64,000 nt of DNA, taken from the NCBI RefSeq assembly GCF_011043555.1, contig NZ_JAAKGS010000007.1, forward strand, positions 124,001 through 188,000. Reading direction: 5' to 3'. Positions within the stretch are counted from its first letter, which is position 1. The number at the start of each line of letters is the position of its first letter. The translations under genes and the position numbers were made by a program. The stretch comes from Sphingobacterium sp. SGR-19. Lineage in GTDB: Bacteria > Bacteroidota > Bacteroidia > Sphingobacteriales > Sphingobacteriaceae. The notes beneath the pieces were generated by a model. The model did no database searches. It saw only the letters and a program-made list of their open reading frames with translations, and was not told the origin of the DNA. This document shows, piece by piece, positions 7,181 through 16,243 of the stretch.

Positions 7181-9904
7181 ATGTTTAGTAGGTTTGTTTT
7201 AATATTCCCGTTTCTGTTGTATGTACTGTTGTCTAATGGACAGGAGGAACCTGCCACTGTAATCCCCTTGTATAAGGAAAAGGTAAATAAAAAAACGGCA
7301 GTTGTTAGAAAAACAGGTAAACAACATGGTGTAACACTTCGTGCGCAGGTGGATGACGGTTATCCCAATCGACCATCGGATATAGAGGTAGGTATTATAG
7401 TGCCCGAAGCCGGTTGGTATGTATTGGAGACAGACGCCCTTCCTGAAGATATGGAGCGGTTGGAAAAAGAAGATAGCACGGGGAGATTAACACGTTATGC
7501 TTATTTTCAATTAGGTTCGGCACGGCTTACAAAACGTATTGTCTACGACAGTCATAGCGGTAGTAAACAAGAGCTGGGTAGATTTGAGATAACAAACAAA
7601 AATCAAAAATTAAAAATTTGGCTTCCGCAGAACTTGATTTTGAATGCCATCTGCATAAGACCATATACTCCGCCTAAGGCGCCTCCAGAAGCAGAGGAAT
7701 ATGTGCCTAAGGTATTACCTGGAAAAGAGAGACCGAGGTTGTGGGTGAACAGAGAGAGTCTGCCAATGGTACGCGGGAGATTACAATCGGCAGAACATAC
7801 ACAGGCTTGGGAAAAAGTAAAAGCCACGGCGTTGACGCCATATCCATTTCATGTTGATTCGGAGCGGGAGATGTTTTATGATGAAAAGCTGGAGCAGGTG
7901 ATCGAAAAGAAAGCATTTTATTATTTAATGACGGAAGATGAAGCCATAGGTAAAGAAGCTGTCAATTTAGCAACGAAATATCTGTCGGTTCTAGAGTTTG
8001 GAAACGTGCGTTATGGTGACATAACGAGAGAGTTGGGCAGGGCGATTTATACCGGATCATTAGTCTATGACTGGTGCTATCCGCTTATCGCCGCCGAAAC
8101 CAAATCCATTTTGAGAAAAAATTTAATGCGTCTTGTGCGGGATATGGAGATCGGTTGGCCACCTTTTTATGGATTAGAAAGTATCATCAATGGGCACGGA
8201 AATGAGGCGCAGATATGTCGGGATATGTTGTCCTGGAGTTTAGCGGTATATGATGAGGAACCGGAGCATTATAAATATGTCTCCTATACGATATTGGAGC
8301 AATTAGTACCTATGCGCAAATTCGAATACCAATCGCCGAGACATAACCAAGGAATCGATTACGGAGGTTATAGATTTGGTTGGGAGATGCATGCCGTATG
8401 GTTATATTATCGTATGTTGGGGTATTCGGTATTTGATGACAACATAAAGAAAATGTCTGACTATTGGTTATACATGCGTACGCCGGACGGTAAAATGTTG
8501 AGAGATGGTGATATGTTCAATGTCCAATATTCAGATGGAGAAGGGTTTTATTGGAAAAATCCGCAAACCATGCTGCTATGCTACGCTTTTTCTGGTGATC
8601 GTATGATAAAAGGTGAATTCTATAAACAAGGAGGTTTGCCGGACAATCCGGTGTTATTTTTGCTGTTGAACGATCCGAATCTACAGCCAGACTACGATCT
8701 GAGTCCACTTCCCTTAACAAAAGATTTTGGTAAGATATTGGGTTCCATGGTAGTGCGTACTGGCTGGAGTACTGAAAAAGAAAGTGGGGATGTCATTGCG
8801 GAGATAAAAGGAGGGGGGTATCATTTCGGGAACCATCAACATGCTGATGCGGGAGCATTACAGATATACCACCACGGTATTCAAGTGGGCGATTTAGGGC
8901 TTTACCTTTCCTATGGATCTCCCTATGACTTTAATTTCAACAAACGTTCGGTCGCGCACAGCATGATGTTGGTGCGTGACCCCAATGAACCGTTGTTGTT
9001 CCGTACGAAAACGAATGATGGCGGAACGCGTTTTAGCCAACGGTTTCCACGGACCGTAGATGAGGTCTTGAATGATTCTTGGTACCACACAGGTGAAATA
9101 CGTGCGTCGGCATTCGGTCCAGATCCAATCCGTCCAAGTTATAGTTTTTTCAATGTCGATCTAACAGCCGCTTATTCAGCAAAGGTAAGAGCGTATAGTA
9201 AGAGCTTTCTATTCTTGAACCTCAATCGCAAAGATGTTCCTGCAGCCATAATTCTCTTAGATGAATTGGAAGCCAATAGTGTTGATTTTGAACCATACTG
9301 GCAAATTAATACCTTAGAGAAACCAACGATCCATCCGAAGGGATTTGTGCTAAAAAGTGAATTTCAAGGAAAATCCGGTACGACCTATGTTGATATGTTA
9401 AAGCCAAAAGCAATAGATCGCGAGACCATCGTGCATAGCGGAGATTCTGCTGCTTATGTATTTGGGGATCTTTATCAAGCAAAATCACCTTGGCCGGAAG
9501 CAAGAGGAACACGTATTATGGTACGTCCGAAAGAAAAAAATATACGGTCCAGTTATGCCACTGTATTTCAAATGACGGAAGAATCGGGTGCCAAGCTTCC
9601 CGTAGAATTTGTGGAAGCGGAAAACTATTATCTTTTTAAGCTTACTGATCGAATTGTCGTCATGGCAAAACCAGATCGATATATAGATGAAACAATTCAA
9701 ATAGATGTTCCGGTAGGCCGGGAATATGAACTTATTTTCGTAGGACTAAAACATGGATTTTGGAATGCGAAAAATATAGTAAAAAATAGTAGCTTTAACC
9801 TGAATATTATGAAGGACAATCATACGGCCAGTTGGAAATCAACTGCTGGGGTTATTCAACTACAACCAGGTAGAGCGTATGGGGTCCGCGAAGGGGCGTA
9901 TTAA
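7181..9904 (+). CDS. Secreted heparinase II/III-family polysaccharide lyase (PL21-like)
   Basis: The protein has 907 residues and a signal peptide (hydrophobic to about residue 20, then NGQEE). The central region is an alpha-toroid and the C-terminal half is a Hepar_II_III beta-sandwich. By comparison with Pedobacter heparinase II, candidate catalytic residues are His339 (NGHGNEAQ), Tyr394 (NQGIDYGGYRFG) and His552/His554 in GNHQHADAG. Candidate structural zinc ligands are His554, Asp571 (VGDLGLY) and His593 (RSVAHSM). These enzymes cleave at uronic acids by beta-elimination and leave an unsaturated uronyl end, which the GH88 enzyme at 28283-29545 could remove. No sulfatase gene is nearby, so true heparin is doubtful. 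It lies 48 bp behind susD1, past a terminator hairpin. Confidence 0.85.
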   Translation: MFSRFVLIFPFLLYVLLSNGQEEPATVIPLYKEKVNKKTAVVRKTGKQHGVTLRAQVDDGYPNRPSDIEVGIIVPEAGWYVLETDALPEDMERLEKEDSTGRLTRYAYFQLGSARLTKRIVYDSHSGSKQELGRFEITNKNQKLKIWLPQNLILNAICIRPYTPPKAPPEAEEYVPKVLPGKERPRLWVNRESLPMVRGRLQSAEHTQAWEKVKATALTPYPFHVDSEREMFYDEKLEQVIEKKAFYYLMTEDEAIGKEAVNLATKYLSVLEFGNVRYGDITRELGRAIYTGSLVYDWCYPLIAAETKSILRKNLMRLVRDMEIGWPPFYGLESIINGHGNEAQICRDMLSWSLAVYDEEPEHYKYVSYTILEQLVPMRKFEYQSPRHNQGIDYGGYRFGWEMHAVWLYYRMLGYSVFDDNIKKMSDYWLYMRTPDGKMLRDGDMFNVQYSDGEGFYWKNPQTMLLCYAFSGDRMIKGEFYKQGGLPDNPVLFLLLNDPNLQPDYDLSPLPLTKDFGKILGSMVVRTGWSTEKESGDVIAEIKGGGYHFGNHQHADAGALQIYHHGIQVGDLGLYLSYGSPYDFNFNKRSVAHSMMLVRDPNEPLLFRTKTNDGGTRFSQRFPRTVDEVLNDSWYHTGEIRASAFGPDPIRPSYSFFNVDLTAAYSAKVRAYSKSFLFLNLNRKDVPAAIILLDELEANSVDFEPYWQINTLEKPTIHPKGFVLKSEFQGKSGTTYVDMLKPKAIDRETIVHSGDSAAYVFGDLYQAKSPWPEARGTRIMVRPKEKNIRSSYATVFQMTEESGAKLPVEFVEAENYYLFKLTDRIVVMAKPDRYIDETIQIDVPVGREYELIFVGLKHGFWNAKNIVKNSSFNLNIMKDNHTASWKSTAGVIQLQPGRAYGVREGAY

Positions 9905-9915
9905 TTTTTTGAATA

Positions 9916-9927
9916 ATTGTATACAAT
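9916..9927. promoter_or_regulatory. Candidate GntR operator abutting the gntR start codon
   Basis: ATTGTATACAAT is a perfect 12-bp palindrome ending at the base before the ATG of the GntR-family gene. It leaves no space for a Shine-Dalgarno sequence, and a bound repressor would block transcription or initiation directly. This suggests autoregulation. Confidence 0.65.
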
Positions 9928-10566
9928 ATGAGGGAAGATTCGCTTGCCAACAAGGTATATACGGAAGTACGTAAAAAAATCTTGTCAAGTCAATTAGCCG
10001 GAGGGGCCCGTTTAGTAGAAAGTGCCTGGGCAGAAAAATTAGCGGTAAGTAGGGTAGCTGTTCGCGAGGCATTTATGCGGTTGGCGGGAGAAAGCTTAGT
10101 GGAGTTTGGAGAAAAAGGCGGATGCTTTGTAAAAGATATGACTGCCGATGACGTAAAGGAAATCCGGGAATTGCGGGAACTGCTCGAAGTAGGGGCTTTA
10201 AAACTCTTATTCAAAAAGAAGAGTAAGCAGTTGGTGAAGGAATTAGAATTAATTTGTAATGATTTTACGGACATGGTCAATAAAGGGTATTATGGCGGAG
10301 CTTGTGAAGCCGATGTGAAGTTTCATGAAAAAATCATGGAAGGCACAGATAATTCCAGATTGATCAATATTTATAAAAACAGTAACATCCCTTTGTTCCA
10401 CATGAAGTTGGGGGCCATTATGGGGCAGATGGAAGACTATAAAGATACAGATACAGAGCACAGGGCATTGGTGGAAGCTCTCAAAGCGGATGATTGGGAA
10501 AAAGCTTATAATACGCTAGTCCATCATTTGGATAGAGGTGAGCAGGCGGCGTTGGAATGGATGTAA
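9928..10566 (+). CDS. GntR/FadR-subfamily (FCD) transcriptional regulator
   Basis: A 212-residue regulator. The N-terminal winged helix (5-70) includes SLANKVYTEVRKKIL and the helix-turn-helix AEKLAVSRVAVREAFMRL. The C-terminal all-helical FCD domain (75-210) shows the family's metal/ligand set as Asp129, His133, His178 and His200. FCD regulators usually sense sugar acids or other carboxylates. The start is fixed by the winged helix beginning at residue 5. TGTATACA palindromes sit against its own start, in the spacer of the catabolic operon and upstream of susC1, so it is probably the local repressor. The gene follows the lyase by 23 bp. Confidence 0.9.
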   Translation: MREDSLANKVYTEVRKKILSSQLAGGARLVESAWAEKLAVSRVAVREAFMRLAGESLVEFGEKGGCFVKDMTADDVKEIRELRELLEVGALKLLFKKKSKQLVKELELICNDFTDMVNKGYYGGACEADVKFHEKIMEGTDNSRLINIYKNSNIPLFHMKLGAIMGQMEDYKDTDTEHRALVEALKADDWEKAYNTLVHHLDRGEQAALEWM

Positions 10567-10587
10567 TCTGTGGAGTGAAAAGTGAAC

Positions 10588-10627
10588 AAAAAAGGCTTGT
10601 TGTTACCATAACAAGCCTTTTTTTGTG
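10588..10627. terminator. Bidirectional terminator between gntR and the lactonase
   Basis: AAAAAAGGCTTGTT (10588-10601) pairs perfectly with AACAAGCCTTTTTT (10610-10623) around an 8-base loop, with T-runs in both directions. It serves two convergent genes and overlaps the last codons and stop of the minus-strand lactonase. Confidence 0.92.
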
Positions 10628-11403
10628 CTTCCCCATTGCAGCAATGTGCCTTTTTCCGCCTCGGTAATGAGAAGGCCTTGTTTTCCTAGCGGATCCAAAG
10701 CGCAATTGGTGGGGTTATTGCCTTCTATATCAATTTCGTTAACAATTTCTCCACTGGGACGCAATACGATTATTTTTGCTGAGCCATATAGGGCGACATA
10801 CAACAATCCATCCCTGTCTACCGCTATGCCGTCCGGTCCCACCGAGCCACCTACATAAGCGAATTTTTCGGACCGACTAATTGTATGTGTGCAGATGTCC
10901 CATGTCATTTTCCAAATCCACTTCGTACCCGTCTCTGCAACGAAGAAATGTTCATTATCTCTTCCAAAAGCCAATCCATTACAATAGAACATTCCGGTAT
11001 ACACTTTTTTTAAAGCGCCTTCTTTGGATAGACAGCAGATATATCCTTCTCCGTCTGTAAGATCACTTCCTGGACAAGTGAAAAGAAGGTTCCCGTTTGG
11101 ATCAAAGCAAAGGTCGTTCGGCATTTTGAGAGGGATGTCTGCTATTTTATGTGCCAGCGTTATACAACCCTTGCTTAGTGGGTCATATTGACGAATGCTG
11201 TTTTGCTTTGCATCGCAAAACCATACTTTCCCCTTCGGATCGATGGCAATACCGTTGGGGTAGCCGCCAACAAAAATACGTGCGTAATGAGGATCGCGGT
11301 AATATACCAAGTTCCCTGCATTTTTTTCGACTAACCATACTCCGCCATCTGTATCAAATGCGGGTCCTTCAGGGAAATTCAAACCTTCAATTAATATCTG
11401 CAT
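10603..11403 (-). CDS. SMP-30/gluconolactonase/regucalcin-family lactonase
   Basis: A 266-residue six-bladed propeller without signal peptide, hence cytoplasmic. Likely metal ligands by family comparison are Glu12 (FPEGP), Asn142 (YCNGLAF) and Asp191 (GPDGIAVD), with Asn96 (MPNDLCF) also conserved in the pocket. The family hydrolyses sugar lactones to aldonic acids. It is divergent from the aminotransferase-dehydratase operon across a 17-bp inverted repeat, so the two are probably co-regulated. The logical place is between a sugar dehydrogenase and the enolase-superfamily dehydratase. The 3' end lies in a terminator. Confidence 0.88.
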   Translation of the reverse strand: MQILIEGLNFPEGPAFDTDGGVWLVEKNAGNLVYYRDPHYARIFVGGYPNGIAIDPKGKVWFCDAKQNSIRQYDPLSKGCITLAHKIADIPLKMPNDLCFDPNGNLLFTCPGSDLTDGEGYICCLSKEGALKKVYTGMFYCNGLAFGRDNEHFFVAETGTKWIWKMTWDICTHTISRSEKFAYVGGSVGPDGIAVDRDGLLYVALYGSAKIIVLRPSGEIVNEIDIEGNNPTNCALDPLGKQGLLITEAEKGTLLQWGSTKKGLLW

Positions 11404-11419
11404 AGAATTATTTTAAAAT

Positions 11420-11470
11420 TTATTTTAAATGTATACAAAAACATTGTAAATTAGTATACATTTAAAATAA
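11420..11470. promoter_or_regulatory. Perfect 17-bp inverted repeat with two GntR-type sites in divergent promoter
   Basis: TTATTTTAAATGTATAC (11420-11436) is mirrored exactly by GTATACATTTAAAATAA (11454-11470) around a 17-bp spacer. The symmetry places two GTATAC cores 23 bp apart, two helical turns. It lies between the divergent lactonase (starting at 11403) and the aminotransferase (starting at 11557), 17 bp upstream of the former. I infer cooperative binding of two GntR dimers controlling both directions. Confidence 0.75.
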
Positions 11471-11556
11471 GATTGACGTTATGTTTTCACTAACTTAAAA
11501 ATGTTTATTGACATCATAATGTCCAATTGTAAAAAAATAATAATAGTAAAGGGTAA

Positions 11557-12885
11557 ATGAGCATGCTAGAAAATGAAAAATCTTCCGCCATCCTGCGGGA
11601 AAATTCAAAATGGATACCGGGAGGGGTAGTTTCTTTAAACCGGAAATCTGATCCAAACATTTGTTTTGTAAAAGGGTCAGGGAGTAAGGTAACAGATATT
11701 GATGGTAATAGTTACATCGACTACCAAGCGGGTTTTGCAGCTTCTTTTTTAGGACATAATGATCCGGACATTAACGCGGCGGTGTTAAAAACACTGCAAG
11801 AACAACAAGTGTTAATGGGAGCTGGCCCTACGTTATTAGAAGGAGAGTTTGCAGAGCTTTTTTGTTCCTCGGTGCCAAATGCAGCGAGTATACAAATTAC
11901 GACGACGGGTTCCGAAGCGACCTATCATGCTATACGAATTGCCCGGGCAGTAACAGGTAAAGACCACGTTATCGTTATGCAAGGTGGTTATAATGGATGG
12001 CACAACGATGTCGCTTGTAATGTTATCAGCCAAAAAGAGAACGTTGGTCCTATGCGTATAGGAGAGGAGTATCCTTTCGATTCATTGAGTGCCGGCATAC
12101 CTAAAAATCACAGCGATTTAGTTCATGTTGTTAATTTTAACGACCTGGAGGGTATTCGGAATGTGGTTACAAAACATGAGGTTGCTTGTGTACTTCTGGA
12201 ACCTATTCTCCAAAACGTCGGTATTGTAAAACCGCTGTCCGGCTATTTGGAAGGACTTCGGAAAATGGCAGACGACCTTGGGTTTTTATTGATTTTTGAC
12301 GAAGTGAAAACCGGATTCAGACATGCACTTGGAGGATATCAGTCGCTATGTGGCGTAGAACCGGATCTCTCGACATTCGGAAAGGCGGTAGCCAATGGCT
12401 ATCCCTTAGGTGTGATTGCCGGCAAAAAAGAATATATGGATTATTTTGTCCATCCGGATAAAGAAAAACGGGTGATGATCGCCGGTACTTTTAATGCTTT
12501 TCCCTTGACCACCGCTGCGGCGATAGCTACACTACAGAAACTCGGTAGTGCGGAACATCAGGTGTATGCACATGTGGAACGACTGGGAGAACTATTGGAA
12601 GCCGGTTATAACGAAATATTTCCTAAATTGGGCGTACCGTTTTATGTTGCCCGTCAAGGCTCTGCTTTTTGTATATACTTTATGGACCACGCGCCTGTCA
12701 ATTTTCACGATATTTTGGACAACCACAACTTCGAATTGGATTTACAATACCGTAAAAAATTGATTCAAGAGGGAGTTTTTAATTTCCCTGCGGCAATTAA
12801 ACAAGGGAGCATATCCTTTGCCCATACAGCAGATGATATTAACAGAACATTGGAAGCGACTGAACGCGTAATTAAAAATTTATAG
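11557..12885 (+). CDS. Class-III PLP aminotransferase, glutamate-1-semialdehyde aminomutase-like
   Basis: A 442-residue fold-type I PLP enzyme. It shows TTTGSEATYHAIRIAR (cofactor phosphate region), the DEVKTGFR motif holding the Asp that binds the pyridine nitrogen, and the Schiff-base lysine Lys276 in TFGKAVANGYPLG. GAAAGGG-like purines precede the ATG at 11557; a second ATG lies two codons on. It resembles HemL-type enzymes but is the first gene of a carbohydrate operon, not a heme operon. I infer transamination or amino-group migration on a sugar-acid-derived aldehyde or keto acid. The next gene starts 6 bp later. Substrate unknown. Confidence 0.85.
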   Translation: MSMLENEKSSAILRENSKWIPGGVVSLNRKSDPNICFVKGSGSKVTDIDGNSYIDYQAGFAASFLGHNDPDINAAVLKTLQEQQVLMGAGPTLLEGEFAELFCSSVPNAASIQITTTGSEATYHAIRIARAVTGKDHVIVMQGGYNGWHNDVACNVISQKENVGPMRIGEEYPFDSLSAGIPKNHSDLVHVVNFNDLEGIRNVVTKHEVACVLLEPILQNVGIVKPLSGYLEGLRKMADDLGFLLIFDEVKTGFRHALGGYQSLCGVEPDLSTFGKAVANGYPLGVIAGKKEYMDYFVHPDKEKRVMIAGTFNAFPLTTAAAIATLQKLGSAEHQVYAHVERLGELLEAGYNEIFPKLGVPFYVARQGSAFCIYFMDHAPVNFHDILDNHNFELDLQYRKKLIQEGVFNFPAAIKQGSISFAHTADDINRTLEATERVIKNL

Positions 12886-12891
12886 CGAACG

Positions 12892-14070
12892 ATGAAAATT
12901 ACAGCAATTGAGACGCTAGTATGCCATGCCCGCATGCGAAATTGGATTTTTGTCAAGGTCATGACAGACCAACCCGGATTATGGGGGTGGGGAGAAGCTA
13001 CATTAGAGTGGCATACTCAAAGTGTGGTCGGTGCAATCAAAGATCTATCACAACTATTAATCGGCGAAGACCCACGACGCATTGAGCATTTATGGCAAAT
13101 GATGTACCGGCAGCATTTTTGGCATGGCAATGGGGTTGTTCGAGGAACTGCCATCAGCGGAATCGATATTGCCCTTTGGGACATCCTCGGTAAGATTCAC
13201 AACGTACCTTGCCATGAACTTTGGGGTGGACGCGTACGTGATTATATAAGGCTCTATTGTCATTTGGGCGGAGGACGTATGGAAGATTTCTACGAAACTG
13301 CACCGGACGATGCGAAGCGATTTGGTGATTTAGCACTTCAAGCCGTAGACGAAGGGTTTACAGCCTTTAAATCGATGGCAGTACCTGAAACTATGCCGCT
13401 AGAAGGGCTCCGCCCGATTAAATACGCCGAAGCTTGTGTTCGGGCCATGCGAGACGCAGTGGGCGATGATATTGATATTATGGTGGATTGCCACGCCCGC
13501 CCGAGCCCACGCATGGGACTACAGTTTGCTAAAGCATTAGAGCCTTATGGTTTGTATTTCTTTGAGGAACCATGCTGGCCGGAAACGATGGAGGATATTG
13601 CACTCATACAGCGAGCGGTAAGCACGCCCATTGCCTCGGGCGAACGGTTAATAGGTGTCCACGCGTTTCGAGACATGTTGGAAAGACGTGCCGTCAGTGT
13701 CATTCAACCGGATATCACGCATTGTGGCGGACTTTCTGAAGCCCGTAAGATTAGTGCGTTGGCTGAAGCATATCGTGTTTCTATGGCACCACATAATCCG
13801 CAAGGGCCTGTTAGTACGGCAGCGTCGATAGAGTTGGGCTTTGCTACGCCTTCTTATATTATATGTGAAAGTGTACATAAGGATGTAGAGTGGCGTCAAG
13901 ATGTGGTTTCCGAAGGGTTTACCGTGCAGGAAAAAGGCCGGATTGTATTACCTAACAAGAAACCGGGGCTAGGTATCGAGATCAATGAGGAAGAAGTGAA
14001 AAAACATCCTTTCCAACAAGAGATTTTACAACGTACATTTTATAAGGATGGAAGTGTAGGCGATTGGTAA
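12892..14070 (+). CDS. Enolase-superfamily (MR/MLE) acid-sugar dehydratase, DgoD/ManD-like
   Basis: A 392-residue protein with the N-terminal capping domain (1-125) and TIM barrel. Metal ligands are Asp199 (VDCH), Glu225 (FEEP) and Glu251 (SGER). His201 sits two residues after the Asp as in galactonate dehydratase, and His301 (APHNPQGP) is the likely general acid. Glu326 (CESV) matches another conserved position. There is no KxK motif as in mandelate racemase or fuconate dehydratase. The family turns aldonic acids into 2-keto-3-deoxy acids. It fits downstream of the SMP-30 lactonase and upstream of the dehydrogenase that follows 9 bp later. The exact sugar acid cannot be told from sequence. 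Confidence 0.88.
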   Translation: MKITAIETLVCHARMRNWIFVKVMTDQPGLWGWGEATLEWHTQSVVGAIKDLSQLLIGEDPRRIEHLWQMMYRQHFWHGNGVVRGTAISGIDIALWDILGKIHNVPCHELWGGRVRDYIRLYCHLGGGRMEDFYETAPDDAKRFGDLALQAVDEGFTAFKSMAVPETMPLEGLRPIKYAEACVRAMRDAVGDDIDIMVDCHARPSPRMGLQFAKALEPYGLYFFEEPCWPETMEDIALIQRAVSTPIASGERLIGVHAFRDMLERRAVSVIQPDITHCGGLSEARKISALAEAYRVSMAPHNPQGPVSTAASIELGFATPSYIICESVHKDVEWRQDVVSEGFTVQEKGRIVLPNKKPGLGIEINEEEVKKHPFQQEILQRTFYKDGSVGDW

Positions 14071-14079
14071 ACGTAAGAT

Positions 14080-14847
14080 ATGCAGGGATATAAGAATAAA
14101 GTAATCGTAATCAGTGGAGGTTTAGGTGATATCGGACAAGCGCTAGCGCTTGCGTTTTTGGATAGCGGAGCAATAGTTTGTGTTGGTGATCAATTCGATC
14201 TCTCGACGGCCTGTGAGAAATGGGCTTTGCTGGGATCTTCGACGGTCAACCTGCATTATGATCAAGTCGATGTGACGAATCCCAATCAGGTAGATGCATG
14301 GTTAACAAATTGCCGGGAAAATTACGGAGCTATATCGATCTGTATTCCGAATGCTGCACGTGTCACGCTTAAAGACTACCTAGCGTTGGGACACGAAGAA
14401 TGGATAGCGGAAATGGACGTGAACCTCAACGGTTCTTTTTTTATGGCAAATACTTGTGCTAAATACTTTGTGGAAGATAACATATCGGGCAATATTGTGT
14501 TTTTGGGAAGTTGGGCGGCTCACGCGGTTCATAAAAATCTTCCTGCATATAGTGTTTCAAAAGCAGCTATTCGCATGCTGTGCCAATCCATGGCACTGGA
14601 ATATGCGCCATATGGTATCCGGGTGAATGAAATTGCACCGGGTTATGTAAATGCAGGGCTAAGTAAAGTCGTTTGGGCTGAAAATCCTGATTTACAGGAA
14701 AAAGCAATGGCTACCGTTCCCTTGCGTACGATATTGGAAGCCGATGAAATTGCGCACCAAGTGTTATGGATGTGTTCGTCATATTGTAAACATTTGACAG
14801 GAGCATCCATCGTATTGGATGGTGGACTATCCTTAATCAGACCCTAA
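14080..14847 (+). CDS. Short-chain dehydrogenase/reductase
   Basis: A 255-residue classical SDR. The NAD(P)-binding motif is GGLGDIG at 13-19, an acidic Asp37 after beta-2 suggests NAD preference, and the catalytic residues are Ser144, Tyr157 and Lys161 (YSVSK). The usual NNAG reads PNAA. The C-terminus (LTGASIVLDGG) is typical. In this operon it could oxidise a 2-keto-3-deoxy sugar acid, as SDRs do in non-phosphorylative rhamnose and fucose pathways; that is inference. The next gene starts 1 bp after the stop. Confidence 0.88.
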   Translation: MQGYKNKVIVISGGLGDIGQALALAFLDSGAIVCVGDQFDLSTACEKWALLGSSTVNLHYDQVDVTNPNQVDAWLTNCRENYGAISICIPNAARVTLKDYLALGHEEWIAEMDVNLNGSFFMANTCAKYFVEDNISGNIVFLGSWAAHAVHKNLPAYSVSKAAIRMLCQSMALEYAPYGIRVNEIAPGYVNAGLSKVVWAENPDLQEKAMATVPLRTILEADEIAHQVLWMCSSYCKHLTGASIVLDGGLSLIRP

Positions 14848-14848
14848 C

Positions 14849-16243
14849 ATGATAGCAAAGAAAGACAGTTTACGGGATGTTTACGCTGGCCTAGGAGCAA
14901 GATTTGGATTGGGAACGCGGAATATAACGCCTCCTCTTGGCATTTACGCTCGCAATTGGGGTGCAGCAAAATTTGATCAAGCCACCGGAATACACCAAGA
15001 GCTTTTGATGCAATGTCTGTATACCGAGTCGGCGGACGGGCAGGCAGCTGTTTTTTTGACGGCAGACCTCGGCTGGTGGAAAAATGCAAATGATGAAAAG
15101 AGAATCCGACAGGCACTACTGGCGCGTTTTAACTTGGAAGAGACGGATTTGATATTGGCACTTTCGCACACGCATGCCGGACCAAGTATTTGTTCTACGG
15201 ACGAGGACCAGCCAGGAGGAGCTTTTATCGCACCTTATCTCGACTTTTTAAAAGACCAAGCGATTGCCTGCATAGAGGAAGCGAAGTCAGCGATATTTGA
15301 TGGCCGACTGACTTGGGGATATGGTGTTTGTGATTTAGCGTGTAATCGTGATCTGCAGGTTGGAGGCGACTACTTGATTGGTTTCAATCCCATCGAAAAA
15401 CCGGACCATACGTTGTTGGTAGGGCAATTACGTGATACATCCAACATTTTGAGAGGGGTAATCTGTAATTATGCTTGCCATCCAACAAGCTTTGCTCATG
15501 AAAATGAACTGTTATCACCGGATTTTGTGGGCGAGTTACGGGTAACAATTGAGCAGGCTCTCCATGTGTCTTGTCTATTTTTACAAGGTGCTTCCGGCGA
15601 TCTCGCACCTAAAAAGCAATATGTCAAAGACCCTAAACTCGTGGAAGCTAATGGCAGGCAATTGGGATATGCGGTGCTGGCGACGTTGGCACAAATGGGA
15701 GATGGAGAACAGAATTGGGTTTATGATAAGGCACTGACTTCTGGTGCACCTTTAGCTTGTTGGAAATTAAAATACGAACAGGCATCTGTAGACTATAAGA
15801 AGGTAGTAGTACATGTGCAAGTGCCCTATAAGAAGTTGGATAGTGCAGCCTCCATTCTGGAAGAATATCAGAAATGTAACGATAGGGTATTAAAAGATAG
15901 GCTTTGGCGAAAATATAATACCCGGAAAACAATAGGCGATCAACAGGTGGCGGAGATACCCGTTTGGATCTGGAAAATGGGGAATGCCATTGTAGTGGCA
16001 CAGGCAAATGAAGCCTACTCCGTTTACCAGATGCAAATAAGGAAAGCGTTTCCGAACCATTGTATTGCCTTTATTAATATTGCAAATGGTTATGTAGGTT
16101 ACCTCGCGCCGAAAGAGTTGTATGAAAAAGATATTTACGCGGTATGGCAGAGTCCTTACGACCAAGGTAGTTTGGAAATATTGATAAAAGAAACAGAAAA
16201 GGCAATCTTAAAACTGCTAACGTATGAAATTAGACTGGATTGA
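14849..16243 (+). CDS. Neutral-ceramidase-fold metallohydrolase-like protein, cytoplasmic
   Basis: A 464-residue protein matching the N-terminal domain of neutral/alkaline ceramidases: GTRNITPPLGIY, SHTHAGP (His107, His109) and NYACHPTSF (His211), all at zinc-site positions. The characterised enzymes have a catalytic Ser in GDVSP; the matching segment here reads GDLAP, with Ala253. There is no signal peptide, while known neutral ceramidases are secreted or membrane-anchored. It is embedded in the sugar-acid operon and its end overlaps the symporter gene by 20 bp. I infer a divergent amidase or esterase acting on a cytoplasmic sugar derivative, or a non-catalytic homologue; true ceramide hydrolysis is unlikely. 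Confidence 0.75.
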   Translation: MIAKKDSLRDVYAGLGARFGLGTRNITPPLGIYARNWGAAKFDQATGIHQELLMQCLYTESADGQAAVFLTADLGWWKNANDEKRIRQALLARFNLEETDLILALSHTHAGPSICSTDEDQPGGAFIAPYLDFLKDQAIACIEEAKSAIFDGRLTWGYGVCDLACNRDLQVGGDYLIGFNPIEKPDHTLLVGQLRDTSNILRGVICNYACHPTSFAHENELLSPDFVGELRVTIEQALHVSCLFLQGASGDLAPKKQYVKDPKLVEANGRQLGYAVLATLAQMGDGEQNWVYDKALTSGAPLACWKLKYEQASVDYKKVVVHVQVPYKKLDSAASILEEYQKCNDRVLKDRLWRKYNTRKTIGDQQVAEIPVWIWKMGNAIVVAQANEAYSVYQMQIRKAFPNHCIAFINIANGYVGYLAPKELYEKDIYAVWQSPYDQGSLEILIKETEKAILKLLTYEIRLD

